The translations under genes were made by a program, and so were the position numbers. Shown here piece after piece: positions 1-6,357 of a stretch of 6,606 nucleotides of DNA (within the stretch, counting starts at the first letter, position 1; each line of letters starts with the position of its first letter). The notes beneath the pieces are model-generated. The model was not told the origin of the DNA. It did no database searches and worked only from the letters and a program-made list of their open reading frames with translations. The stretch comes from Desulfovibrio sp. GTDB lineage: Bacteria; Desulfobacterota; Desulfovibrionia; Desulfovibrionales; Desulfovibrionaceae. The DNA is taken from assembly GCA_014804865.1 (NCBI GenBank), contig JAAUYY010000117.1:2989-9594 (forward strand). Direction: 5' to 3'.

Positions 1-1975
1 CGACCAATTCGAGCAAGTCGTCCAACCCTTCTCGAGTCTTCGCGGAAACCTTCGCGACAATAGTGTCCCCGCCCCAGTCTTCAGGCTGGAGGCCCAGCTC
101 CGACAATTCGCGCAACACATTGTCTGGATTGGCGCCAGGCTTGTCAATCTTGTTTACGGCCACCATAATCGGCACATTCGCGGCGCGCGAATGGTTGATA
201 GCCTCGCGGGTCTGTTCCATTACGCCGTCGTCGGCGGCCACCACGAGAATGACAAGATCGGTTATCTGCGCTCCTCTCGCTCGCATGGCGGTAAAAGCCT
301 CGTGGCCCGGAGTGTCAAGGAAAACTATCTCGCCGCGTTTTGTCTTGACATGATAAGCGCCGATGTGCTGGGTAATTCCGCCCGCCTCGCCGCTGGTAAC
401 GTTCGACTTTCGGATGGCGTCGAGCAAAGAGGTCTTGCCGTGATCCACGTGTCCCATAATCGTAACGACTGGCGGTCTTGGCTTCAGACTCTCCGGCGCG
501 TCCGCGACTTTGGGCGCCAGGTAATCCGCTTCGGAGAAGCCGACGTTTTCAACCTCGTAATCAAATTCTCCGGCGATTAGGGACGCGGTATCGACGTCAA
601 GCGACTGATTAATTGTGGCCATGACGCCCAGATTGACGAGAGCCTTGATAATTTCGTTGGCCTTTACGCCCATCTGTTGCGCCATATCGGCGACGCGGAT
701 CGCTTCGGCCACGCGAATCTTGCGTTTCGAAGCCTTGATCGGTTGCGTTACTGGCTGTTGCTGAACTTTCTGTTGCTTATTGCGTCTCGATTTCTGGCGA
801 ATGAACGGCGCGTCCTCTTCCTCGACCCTGCGCCCGAAATCTCCGCGCTGAAAATCTACGGTATGCTTGCCCTTATTCTTCTTCTTTTTGCTCTGACCGT
901 CTTTGGACTCCGTCGGCAGTCCAGGCATGGTTTGCGAAGGCGCGGGACGTTGCCCAGCGGAGAATGGGGCTCCGTAACCCGGACGACCCTGACCCTGCCT
1001 TGGCGTTCCGCGAGAGGCGGGACGTTGATCGCCGCTCCTGCCCGCTTCCTGCGTTCTGGACTGGGCGCCGCGGGGTCTGGCGCGTTTTGCCGGATCGGCG
1101 TCAGGTAAAGAAATAATCCTGACTTTGCGAGCCGTATCCGCAACGCGAACGGAAGACGATTCCGTTGGTTGGGCGGAGGCGTCCGGACGCAAGGTCTTCG
1201 TCGGCTTCTCGGATATTTCCTCGACGGCGGCCGACGCGGGCGTTTCGCTTTTCTGTTCGGCGTTCAGAATTTCGCGCAGGACTTCGCTCTTTTCCGGTTT
1301 CTTCTCGCGCTTTTCTTCCGCGAGAGGGGGAGCGGGGGGAGTCTCCTCGGGAACTTCCGGCGCGACTTCCGGCTTGCTAATTATAGACGCGCTTCGCTCT
1401 ATCTTTTTGCGAAGAGCGCTCGCCTCTTCTCTGGCTTTGGCCCTGGCTTGAGCCTCTCTTTCCCTGATCTCTTCGGCCAGCGTCTTGCCCTGACGCGCGG
1501 GTTTTTCCGGTTCCTTGCGCGGCTCGGGTTTTTGCGGTTCTGGCTCCGGCGGCGGGGCGACGAAATCCCCGGGCCGACTGATGACGCGCGCGTCCGGAGC
1601 CTGGGTCTTTCGCGTATGCCTTTCTTCTTTTTTGGCGGAAACTTTTTCTCGCGGCGCGACGGATTCGGGGGAAGAATCCTCTTTCGCTTCGACGGAGACG
1701 ACTGGTTCGGGCTCCGGCGCCGGCTCCGGCGCGGGAGGAGGAGTCTCCTTCCTGCGACGCCGAACAATTACGTCGGGTTTTACCGAACTGCGCTCCACAG
1801 TTTCAGTCTTGCGACTCGCGAAGTAATCGCGCAATTTCACAGCCTCGTCCATAGTGACCGAACCGGACATGCTTTTAGCCGACGCCTTCAGCCCATGCAA
1901 CGCCTTCAGCATTTCCCGGGCGGGAGCGCCGATTTGCTCGGCGAGCTCTCTTACCTTGATTTTTTCCTCGACCAT
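1..1975 (-). CDS. infB: Translation initiation factor IF2, N-terminal 658 residues (3' part outside window)
   Basis: IF2 is the GTPase that brings initiator fMet-tRNA to the 30S subunit and promotes 50S joining. The frame is open from ATG at 1975 to the window edge. Residues about 5-56 form a first IF2_N domain. Residues about 75-410 are a long low-complexity linker rich in Pro, Glu, Lys and Arg (PEPAPEPEP near 82-90, KKKKNKGK near 363-370). A second IF2_N domain lies at about 420-475. The G domain follows with every GTPase motif: GHVDHGKT (508-515), the GGIT switch I region (532-535), DTPGHEAF (554-561), NKID (608-611) and SAK (644-646). Domains II, III and C are missing only because the window ends. 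The start has a good Shine-Dalgarno (AAGGGGG, 4 nt before ATG) that overlaps the ylxR stop, and only 9 nt separate the genes. Identity is certain; the linker is variable between species. Confidence 0.98.
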   Translation of the reverse strand, partial: MVEEKIKVRELAEQIGAPAREMLKALHGLKASAKSMSGSVTMDEAVKLRDYFASRKTETVERSSVKPDVIVRRRRKETPPPAPEPAPEPEPVVSVEAKEDSSPESVAPREKVSAKKEERHTRKTQAPDARVISRPGDFVAPPPEPEPQKPEPRKEPEKPARQGKTLAEEIREREAQARAKAREEASALRKKIERSASIISKPEVAPEVPEETPPAPPLAEEKREKKPEKSEVLREILNAEQKSETPASAAVEEISEKPTKTLRPDASAQPTESSSVRVADTARKVRIISLPDADPAKRARPRGAQSRTQEAGRSGDQRPASRGTPRQGQGRPGYGAPFSAGQRPAPSQTMPGLPTESKDGQSKKKKNKGKHTVDFQRGDFGRRVEEEDAPFIRQKSRRNKQQKVQQQPVTQPIKASKRKIRVAEAIRVADMAQQMGVKANEIIKALVNLGVMATINQSLDVDTASLIAGEFDYEVENVGFSEADYLAPKVADAPESLKPRPPVVTIMGHVDHGKTSLLDAIRKSNVTSGEAGGITQHIGAYHVKTKRGEIVFLDTPGHEAFTAMRARGAQITDLVILVVAADDGVMEQTREAINHSRAANVPIMVAVNKIDKPGANPDNVLRELSELGLQPEDWGGDTIVAKVSAKTREGLDDLLELV

Positions 1976-1984
1976 ACTTCCCCC

Positions 1985-2203
1985 TTACCTAACCTGACGC
2001 TTTTTGCGGTTTTCGCGCCGCGAAAAACGTCTCGCGCAATCCTCGTCCGAACAGACGTACGCTCCCCGCGCCTGCCGTTTGCCGCTTTCGTCCGGGATCA
2101 GGGCGCCGTTTTCGTCCATGGTATATCTGTTCAAATATTTTTTCGGATATCTTTTCCGACAAATTAGGCACATTCTTACCGGGCTCTTTTCAGAATTCGC
2201 CAT
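1985..2203 (-). CDS. ylxR: YlxR/RnpM-family small RNA-binding protein
   Basis: A 72-residue basic protein of the YlxR family (DUF448), which is typically encoded between nusA and infB. The B. subtilis member has been linked to RNase P regulation and renamed RnpM; whether that role holds here is unknown. Visible family features are the PVRMC segment near the N-terminus (8-12), the PKKYLNRY stretch (20-27), the RGAYVC motif (46-51) and an Arg/Lys-rich C-terminus. Four cysteines (C12, C15, C51, C56) form a CxxC plus CxxxxC pattern that could bind a metal, which is inference. The first Met is chosen because starting at Met11 would cut into the conserved PVRMC segment. Its ribosome site is weak (GAAG). 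It lies 12 nt after nusA and 9 nt before infB, so it should be cotranscribed and possibly coupled to them. Confidence 0.93.
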   Translation of the reverse strand: MANSEKSPVRMCLICRKRYPKKYLNRYTMDENGALIPDESGKRQARGAYVCSDEDCARRFSRRENRKKRQVR

Positions 2204-2215
2204 AATCTTCGCGCT

Positions 2216-3550
2216 CTATTCCTCGTCGGTACCCTGCCGATCCTTGTCGGCCTTATCTATGCCGCCCGAAGTCAACTTTCTGGTCTTCCTCGATTTCGCG
2301 GGAACTTCCTCGATGACGGGCGAAAGGAAATTGATCGCCTGTCTTAAATCCGAAATTTTGGATTCGCTCAAGCCCAGCCTTTCGCAAAGTTCCGCGTCGT
2401 CGGCTTCGCGCAACGCCGCGAGAGAGGAATAGCCCGCGTCCAGAAGAGCCTCGATTGAGACTTCGGCGACGCTCGCCACCTGCTCGAGACCATGGCCTAT
2501 GTCGTTCGCTTCGTTATATCTGGTTTCTGTAAATATATCAACTTTCCAACCCAGAAGTTGCGCCGCCAGTTTTACATTCTGCCCTTTCTTGCCAATGGCG
2601 AGGGTTAGCTGATCGTCTGGAACGATTACTTCGAGCAGGTTTTCATCCTCGTCTACGATGATCCGCGACACTATTGCGGGGGCCAGAGCGTTGCGCGCGT
2701 AAGCGGCGATATCGGGACTCCAGACTACAATGTCGATTCGCTCGTTATGCAATTCCTGCACAATATTCTGAATGCGCGCTCCCCGCACGCCAACGCAGGC
2801 GCCTACAGGATCGACGTCTCTTTCGCGCGAAAGCACGGCGACCTTGGCTCGCGAGCCCGGATCGCGCGCGACGCCCATTATCTGCACGATGCCGTCGTCG
2901 ACCTCGGGGACTTCCCTCTTGAAAAGAGCCGCCATATAGTCCCTATGCGATCGCGAGATGACCACCTGCGGCCCGCGTCCTTCCTTGCGAACATCGACGA
3001 TAATAGCTTGCACCCTCTCGGCGCGCTTATAATGCTCGCGGGGTATCTGTTCGTCGCGGGGCAACACGGCCTCAGTTCGCCCGAGATTGACAATCCAATT
3101 GCCCTTATCCCTGCGCTGGACAATGCCCGAGACTATTTCTCCGATCCTGTCCTTGTATTCCTCGTAGATTATTTCCTGCTCGGCGTCGCGCATACGCTGA
3201 ATTATAACCTGTTTCGCGGATTGCGCGGCTATGCGGCCCAGATCGGAAATTTGCACGCGAAAGCCGATTTCGTCGTCGAGTTGAACGCCCGGATCATGCT
3301 CGCGCGCTTTGCCAAGCTCTATCTGCGTGTCCTCGTTGGCTACGTCGCCGTCTTCCACTACTATTTTGAACTGATAGACCTCTATGTCTCCAGTCTCGTC
3401 GTTATAGGTAACCTCAACGTCCATATCGTCCGAGAAACGACGCAATACCGAAGCGCGCACCGCTTCCTCGAGAGTATCGATAAGCATATCCTTATCCAGG
3501 CCCTTGTCCTTGCTAATCTGATCAATGGCCTTTTTAAGTTCTTGATTCAT
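2216..3550 (-). CDS. nusA: Transcription elongation/termination factor NusA
   Basis: NusA binds RNA polymerase near the RNA exit channel, promotes pausing and intrinsic termination, and takes part in antitermination complexes. The 444-residue product has the full core: an RNAP-binding N-terminal domain (about 1-130, opening MNQELKKAIDQISKDKGLDK), an S1 domain (about 135-200, GEIVSGIVQRRDKGNWIVNLG), KH1 with GVRG at 254-257, and KH2 with GKKG at 320-323 inside LTLAIGKKGQNVKLAAQLLGW. One helix-hairpin-helix-like C-terminal repeat follows (about 362-410), then a charged 30-residue tail. E. coli NusA (495 aa) has two acidic repeats; only one is seen here, as in many non-gamma lineages. A strong Shine-Dalgarno (GGAGGG) sits 3-4 nt before ATG. 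The gene is followed closely by ylxR but is separated from rimP by an unusually long spacer. The sequence looks Desulfovibrionales-like from memory. Confidence 0.98.
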   Translation of the reverse strand: MNQELKKAIDQISKDKGLDKDMLIDTLEEAVRASVLRRFSDDMDVEVTYNDETGDIEVYQFKIVVEDGDVANEDTQIELGKAREHDPGVQLDDEIGFRVQISDLGRIAAQSAKQVIIQRMRDAEQEIIYEEYKDRIGEIVSGIVQRRDKGNWIVNLGRTEAVLPRDEQIPREHYKRAERVQAIIVDVRKEGRGPQVVISRSHRDYMAALFKREVPEVDDGIVQIMGVARDPGSRAKVAVLSRERDVDPVGACVGVRGARIQNIVQELHNERIDIVVWSPDIAAYARNALAPAIVSRIIVDEDENLLEVIVPDDQLTLAIGKKGQNVKLAAQLLGWKVDIFTETRYNEANDIGHGLEQVASVAEVSIEALLDAGYSSLAALREADDAELCERLGLSESKISDLRQAINFLSPVIEEVPAKSRKTRKLTSGGIDKADKDRQGTDEE

Positions 3551-3591
3551 AATCCCTCCACAGGCCGTTCGCGGCGGAAGTTCAAGGGGGA

Positions 3592-3627
3592 ATGACGCGT
3601 CTTAATTAATTGAATGGATCGCGTCAT
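3592..3627. repeat. 8-bp perfect inverted repeat around an AT-rich loop, upstream of nusA
   Basis: ATGACGCG (3592-3599) is the exact reverse complement of CGCGTCAT (3620-3627). The 20-base loop contains the palindrome TTAATTAA. It lies 40-80 bases upstream of the nusA start codon. It may be an operator-like site or an RNA hairpin in the nusA 5' region; the sequence alone does not decide. Confidence 0.5.
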
Positions 3628-3682
3628 AACGCGCCGACGCGTCCGCTCTGGCATAGTCGACAGCGGAATTATTCTATAGCGA

Positions 3683-3702
3683 GTCGCGCTTGAAAAAGCG
3701 AC
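3683..3702. repeat. Small inverted repeat with GAAA loop (plus-strand view)
   Basis: On the plus strand GTC-GC-GCTT, a GAAA loop, then AAGC-GAC gives seven pairs with a two-base bulge. It sits next to the longer stem at 3710-3732, so the two may form a tandem structure in a transcript from either strand. Confidence 0.4.
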
Positions 3703-3709
3703 GCGCAAA

Positions 3710-3732
3710 GCGCCTTCGCCCAGCGAAGACGC
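3710..3732. repeat. 10-bp hairpin in the rimP-nusA spacer
   Basis: The arms 3710-3719 (GCGCCTTCGC) and 3723-3732 (GCGAAGACGC) pair over ten positions with a three-base loop. Read as minus-strand RNA one of the pairs is G-U. It is followed on the minus strand by only TTT and then GC-rich sequence, so it does not look like a proper intrinsic terminator. It could instead be an RNA processing or stability element between rimP and nusA; that is inference. Confidence 0.5.
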
Positions 3733-3872
3733 CCGCGAATATGCCGCGACGCGAACTCGATTCGCAATTAAGCGGCGCTTTCGAGCTATATATCCTATAA
3801 AGGGAACTCGCATTGCCGTTAGGGGAAAAATTCGCGCGAAAAGCTCGATAAATCTTTCGGAGAGCAAGCGAA

Positions 3873-4463
3873 CTATTTTCCGCGACCGCCTTTGCCCTGC
3901 CGCTTGCTCGGCTTCTTTGGAACAGAAAATATATGAATTCGTCTCGCGTTGCGGACAATTCCAAATGGAATCCTCGCCGTAGGAAGATTCTCCGGCAATA
4001 TCTGTCCGTCTTCCCCGATCGAACATGGCTCCAGCTCAAAATAATCTTCGCCGACGTCGATAAGCTTCCCCTTGAAAACCTTTCTCGAGCCAAAATCTTT
4101 CAAAGGCTCATAAAGGGCCGCCTCGATCATGTCTCCCACATAGGGACGCATTTGATCCGCGCTGTAAAACTTCCTCTCGAGACCGGGCGTCGAAACTTCG
4201 AGTTCCCAGGCGTTGGGAAAAAGATCTTCTGCTTCGAGGGCCAGTCCGAGGCGTCTGGAGACGCGCTCGCATTCGTCAATGCCAGCCAGGGGCTTCGGTT
4301 CCGAGCCCTCTTCGTCCGAATTCGCCTCGGGCGCCGAGTCGATGAACAACCGGACTTTTGTCGTCGGCCCGGATATTATATCAAGTCCCCAGATTACAAG
4401 CCCCATGGACGAGACAATCTGTTCGGCCAGATCCCATATAATCTGTTTATTTTCTTCCTTCAT
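3873..4463 (-). CDS. rimP: Ribosome maturation factor RimP
   Basis: RimP assists late maturation of the 30S subunit. The 196-residue product shows the family landmarks: an N-terminal alpha/beta domain (MKEENKQIIWDLAEQIV, then GLDIISGPTTKVRLFID), the GIDECERVSRRLGLALEAED helix (61-80), the signature LEVSTPGLERKF (88-99), and a C-terminal SH3-like domain (about 105-180, VFKGKLIDVGEDYFELE). It is longer than E. coli RimP (about 150 aa) because of an acidic insert at about 44-60, an insert near 148-163 and a Lys/Arg/Gly-rich tail. The frame stays open 44 codons further upstream to 4595, but that stretch covers a promoter and terminator hairpin and encodes nothing RimP-like, so ATG 4463 is chosen. 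This start has no Shine-Dalgarno; the bases before it are the T9 tract and GCTT. It is first in the nusA-infB operon. Confidence 0.95.
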   Translation of the reverse strand: MKEENKQIIWDLAEQIVSSMGLVIWGLDIISGPTTKVRLFIDSAPEANSDEEGSEPKPLAGIDECERVSRRLGLALEAEDLFPNAWELEVSTPGLERKFYSADQMRPYVGDMIEAALYEPLKDFGSRKVFKGKLIDVGEDYFELEPCSIGEDGQILPENLPTARIPFGIVRNARRIHIFSVPKKPSKRQGKGGRGK

Positions 4464-4548
4464 AAGCAAAAAAAAAGGAGGCCTATTCAGGCCACCCCCA
4501 AGACTGTGTCCAGTGGATGCGATAAAAACTTTCGCTTCTATCGTTGAA
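4464..4548 (-). promoter_or_regulatory. Structured leader of the rimP-nusA-infB operon, putative attenuator
   Basis: The predicted 5' leader is about 85 nt from the promoter to the rimP ATG. It has three successive hairpins read on the minus strand. The first, at 4520-4543, has 10 pairs (arms CGATAGAAGC and GTTTTTATCG, two G-U) closed by a GAAA tetraloop. The second, at 4503-4514, is ACTG-GACA-CAGT. The third is the intrinsic terminator at 4468-4496. CCAC at 4513-4516 could pair with GTGG of the terminator arm (4492-4495) as a weak competing structure. Known context: rimP-nusA operon leaders with premature terminators have been described in gammaproteobacteria and Bacillus, with NusA autoregulation in the latter. 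No small leader ORF with a ribosome site was seen. Function here is inferred from layout only. Confidence 0.65.
4468..4496 (-). terminator. Intrinsic terminator immediately upstream of rimP
   Basis: Minus-strand arms GGTGGCCT (4489-4496) and AGGCCTCC (4477-4484) form an 8-position stem with one T-T mismatch and a GAAT loop. An uninterrupted run of nine T (4468-4476) follows. The T run ends 4 nt before the rimP ATG, so it acts on transcripts entering rimP and not on those leaving a gene. It is the key element of the proposed attenuator. Confidence 0.85.
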
Positions 4549-4554
4549 TACAAT

Positions 4555-4583
4555 TTTTTATATCGCGAAGCTATGAATGTCAA
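4555..4583 (-). promoter_or_regulatory. Sigma70-type promoter for rimP-nusA-ylxR-infB
   Basis: The minus strand reads a perfect -35 TTGACA (4578-4583). The -10 is either TAAAAA (4555-4560, 17-nt spacer) or the better-matching TATAAA (4557-4562, 15-nt spacer). An AAAAATTTTT tract about 10 nt upstream of the -35 (4594-4603) resembles an UP element. It lies downstream of the panB terminator and upstream of the leader hairpins, as expected for an independent operon promoter. Confidence 0.7.
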
Positions 4584-4621
4584 GAGTCGATTCAAAAATT
4601 TTTATGCGGTTTCCCGATCAT

Positions 4622-4650
4622 AAAAGCGGGGAAGGCGCCCCGCGTTTTTT
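4622..4650. terminator. Bidirectional intrinsic terminator after panB
   Basis: GCGGGG (4626-4631) and CCCCGC (4638-4643) form a six-pair all-GC stem with a six-base loop. AAAA lies on the left and GTTTTTT on the right, so the minus-strand transcript (panB) ends in TTTT and a plus-strand transcript would end in six T. It starts a few bases after the panB stop codon. The T tract is better on the plus strand, although no plus-strand gene is seen. Confidence 0.75.
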
Positions 4651-4651
4651 G

Positions 4652-5485
4652 TCAATTCCCTTTTTCAATCTCGGCCAGGACTTCGGCGTCTATCCCGTAC
4701 GATTGAGCTTCGGAGGGAAATTCTCCCGCTTCCACCGCTTGTCGATACGCGCCGAAGGCGTTTCGCATGGCGTCGCCAATTTCCGCGAATTTCCGGACAA
4801 ACTTCGGCAAGGAACCGAATGAGAGGCCCAGCATATCCTGCCAGACCAGAATCTGTCCGTCGCACCCGGCGCCGGCGCCGATGCCTATTGTGGGAACGGA
4901 CACAGCGCTTGTCACGCGGCTCGCGAGCTCCGCGGGAACGCATTCCATGAGTATGGCGAAGGCTCCGGCCTCTTCCAGGGCTTTGGCGTCCTCCAGAATC
5001 TTTTTCGCCTCGTCAAGCTCCTTGCCCCGCGTTCTGTAACCCCCAAGCGCGCGAGCCGACTGCGGCGTAAGGCCAATATGCGCCATTACCGGAATGGACG
5101 CTCGGACAAGCGCCGCTACTTCCGGCGCGAATTCCGCTCCGCCTTCCATCTTTACGGCTCCCGCCCCGCCTTCCTTGAGCAATCGCCCCGCGTTGCGAAC
5201 GGTCTCCTGAGGGCCGCACTGGGAACTCAAGAAGGGCATATCGCAGATGACAAGGGCGTTCTTCGCGCCTCGGCTAACCGCCGCGCAATGATGGATCATG
5301 TCGTCCATGGTAACGGGGAGCGTATCGGGATAGCCGAGAGTAGTCATGCCCAGGGAATCGCCCACGAGAATGCCGTCAATTCCGCATTCGTCCTCTATTC
5401 TCGCGATGGAATAATCGTAGGCTGTGAGCAGAGCGAGTTTGCGTTTATTTTTCGCGGCGCGAAATGTTTTCGCGGTCTCTCTCAT
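4652..5485 (-). CDS. panB: 3-methyl-2-oxobutanoate hydroxymethyltransferase (ketopantoate synthase)
   Basis: PanB transfers a hydroxymethyl group from 5,10-methylene-THF to 2-oxoisovalerate, giving ketopantoate, the first committed step to pantothenate and CoA. At 277 aa it is close to the usual 260-280. This TIM-barrel enzyme shows LLTAYDYSIARI (19-30), DGILVGDSLG with metal ligand Asp43 (37-46), TLPVTMDDMIHH (55-66), DMPFLSS with Asp82, VKMEGG with Glu114, PVMAHIGLTPQS (132-143), and the catalytic Glu181 in MECVPAEL. GIGAGAGCDGQILVWQDMLGL (201-221) completes the signature. All expected active-site residues are present. The ATG overlaps the speB TGA (ATGA), and GGAGG sits 7 nt upstream inside speB, indicating translational coupling. 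It is the last gene of its operon, followed by a hairpin terminator. panC and panD are not in the window. Confidence 0.97.
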   Translation of the reverse strand: MRETAKTFRAAKNKRKLALLTAYDYSIARIEDECGIDGILVGDSLGMTTLGYPDTLPVTMDDMIHHCAAVSRGAKNALVICDMPFLSSQCGPQETVRNAGRLLKEGGAGAVKMEGGAEFAPEVAALVRASIPVMAHIGLTPQSARALGGYRTRGKELDEAKKILEDAKALEEAGAFAILMECVPAELASRVTSAVSVPTIGIGAGAGCDGQILVWQDMLGLSFGSLPKFVRKFAEIGDAMRNAFGAYRQAVEAGEFPSEAQSYGIDAEVLAEIEKGN

Positions 5486-6357
5486 TTCCTTTCCTCCGCG
5501 GCGAGACCCATTAATAAATGAACAAGTTTCGCCGCTGTAAAATTGGGATGAAGCATACCGGGAATGGGGGCGAGCTCGACGACATCGAAGCCGCGTATTT
5601 TATGATCCCTGGCGATTGTTTCGAGGATGAAATGCGTTTCGCGCCAGTTGACGCCGCCGGGAGAGGGCGTTCCCGTAGCCGGCATAAGTCCCGAATCGAG
5701 GGCGTCCAGATCGAAAGTTATATAGATATTTTCCGGAAAATCCTCGGGCAAAGGCTTTTCCGGAAGGCCGACGCGGGCGAGGAAATAGGCGTCGTAATGG
5801 ACGATGTTCGCCGTCTCTCGAACCTCTATTTCTTCCGGAGAGATTTCCCTGACCGCGAATTGAACTACGGGCAGATCCAGATCGCGTACGGCCCGAGCCA
5901 TCACCGAAGCGTGCGAGAGAGGATCGCCTTTATACTCGTCGCGGAGGTCCGCGTGCGCGTCAAATTGAACTACGCCGAATTTTTCGCCTTTTTTGTCGAA
6001 ATAGTATTTCATGGCTCGCAAGGCTCCCAGAGTAACCGTATGCTCGCCTCCGAGCAATACGGGAACGGCGCCGTTATCGAGCGCTTTCTCCGTCGCGGCC
6101 TCGATCCTCGTCAGGACGACTTCGGTAGGCCCCTCGCAATTTACGGGAGGAGCGGTGTATATTCCCTTCTCTCCGGGGGTCATGCCGTTTTCCTGTTTTT
6201 CCAATTGCTGGGAAGCCTTTATGATCTCCTCGGGCCCGAATTTTGTTCCGCCCCCGTAACTGACGGATCGTTCCAGCGGGCACGGGATAATATAAAAGCC
6301 CGCCTTTTCGGGCGACGCTTGCGGAAATTCGCTTTCAAGAAATCCCTGTTCGCTCAT
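5482..6357 (-). CDS. speB: Agmatinase-family ureohydrolase (SpeB-like)
   Basis: Members hydrolyse guanidino compounds with a binuclear Mn centre; agmatinase turns agmatine into putrescine and urea. The 291-residue product carries all expected metal ligands: His106 in GGEHT (103-107), Asp133/His135/Asp137 in FDAHADLRDEY, and Asp216/Asp218 in FDLDALDSGLMPATGTPSPGG. SHASVMARAV (148-157) fits the family pattern, and the C-terminal FDVVELAPIPG is typical. Family membership is certain. Agmatine as substrate is the most likely reading, but arginase-like or guanidinobutyrase activity cannot be excluded from sequence. The frame extends 11 codons further to an ATG at 6390 that has no ribosome site, so ATG 6357 is chosen. 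Its start overlaps the end of tadA by 23 nt and its stop overlaps the panB start, so it sits in a coupled tadA-speB-panB operon. Confidence 0.92.
   Translation of the reverse strand: MSEQGFLESEFPQASPEKAGFYIIPCPLERSVSYGGGTKFGPEEIIKASQQLEKQENGMTPGEKGIYTAPPVNCEGPTEVVLTRIEAATEKALDNGAVPVLLGGEHTVTLGALRAMKYYFDKKGEKFGVVQFDAHADLRDEYKGDPLSHASVMARAVRDLDLPVVQFAVREISPEEIEVRETANIVHYDAYFLARVGLPEKPLPEDFPENIYITFDLDALDSGLMPATGTPSPGGVNWRETHFILETIARDHKIRGFDVVELAPIPGMLHPNFTAAKLVHLLMGLAAEERK

Larger units (their letters stand above)
3551..3872. other. 322-base rimP-nusA spacer with no recognised gene
   Basis: Between the rimP stop and the nusA start I see no protein or tRNA/rRNA that I recognise. Open frames crossing it on the minus strand (about 3547-4026 and 3674-4093) run out of the 3' part of rimP in other frames and give Arg-rich, family-less translations, so they look like chance. 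The region holds several inverted repeats, listed separately, two copies of the palindrome GACGCGTC (3594-3601 and 3636-3643), and AT-rich patches (3602-3615, 3669-3678, 3786-3800) that could hold a -10 element. No convincing -35/-10 pair was found. The last bases carry the nusA Shine-Dalgarno. It could be a structured untranslated region, a secondary promoter region or remnant sequence. Confidence 0.6.

Noticed and set aside
1169..2167. 332-codon plus-strand open frame opposite infB
   Set aside because: Its codons lie exactly in register with infB codons, so it stays open only because infB rarely uses TTA, CTA or TCA. The translation is Arg/Phe-rich with no family features, and infB is unmistakable.
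2747..3595. 282-codon plus-strand open frame opposite nusA
   Set aside because: In register with nusA codons, with the same cause; no recognisable domain.
3660..3790. tRNA gene in the rimP-nusA spacer
   Set aside because: The hairpins suggested one, but no T-loop consensus, acceptor stem or anticodon arm could be fitted on either strand.
3547..4093. Minus-strand open frames across the rimP 3' end and the spacer as a small gene
   Set aside because: They start within rimP in other frames, give Arg-rich sequence without motifs, and have no credible ribosome site.
3933..4547. 204-codon plus-strand open frame opposite rimP
   Set aside because: In register with rimP and running across the rimP leader and terminator; no domain visible.
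4464..4595. 44-codon N-terminal extension of rimP
   Set aside because: It overlaps the -10 element, the leader hairpins and the terminator T tract, and its translation is not RimP-like.
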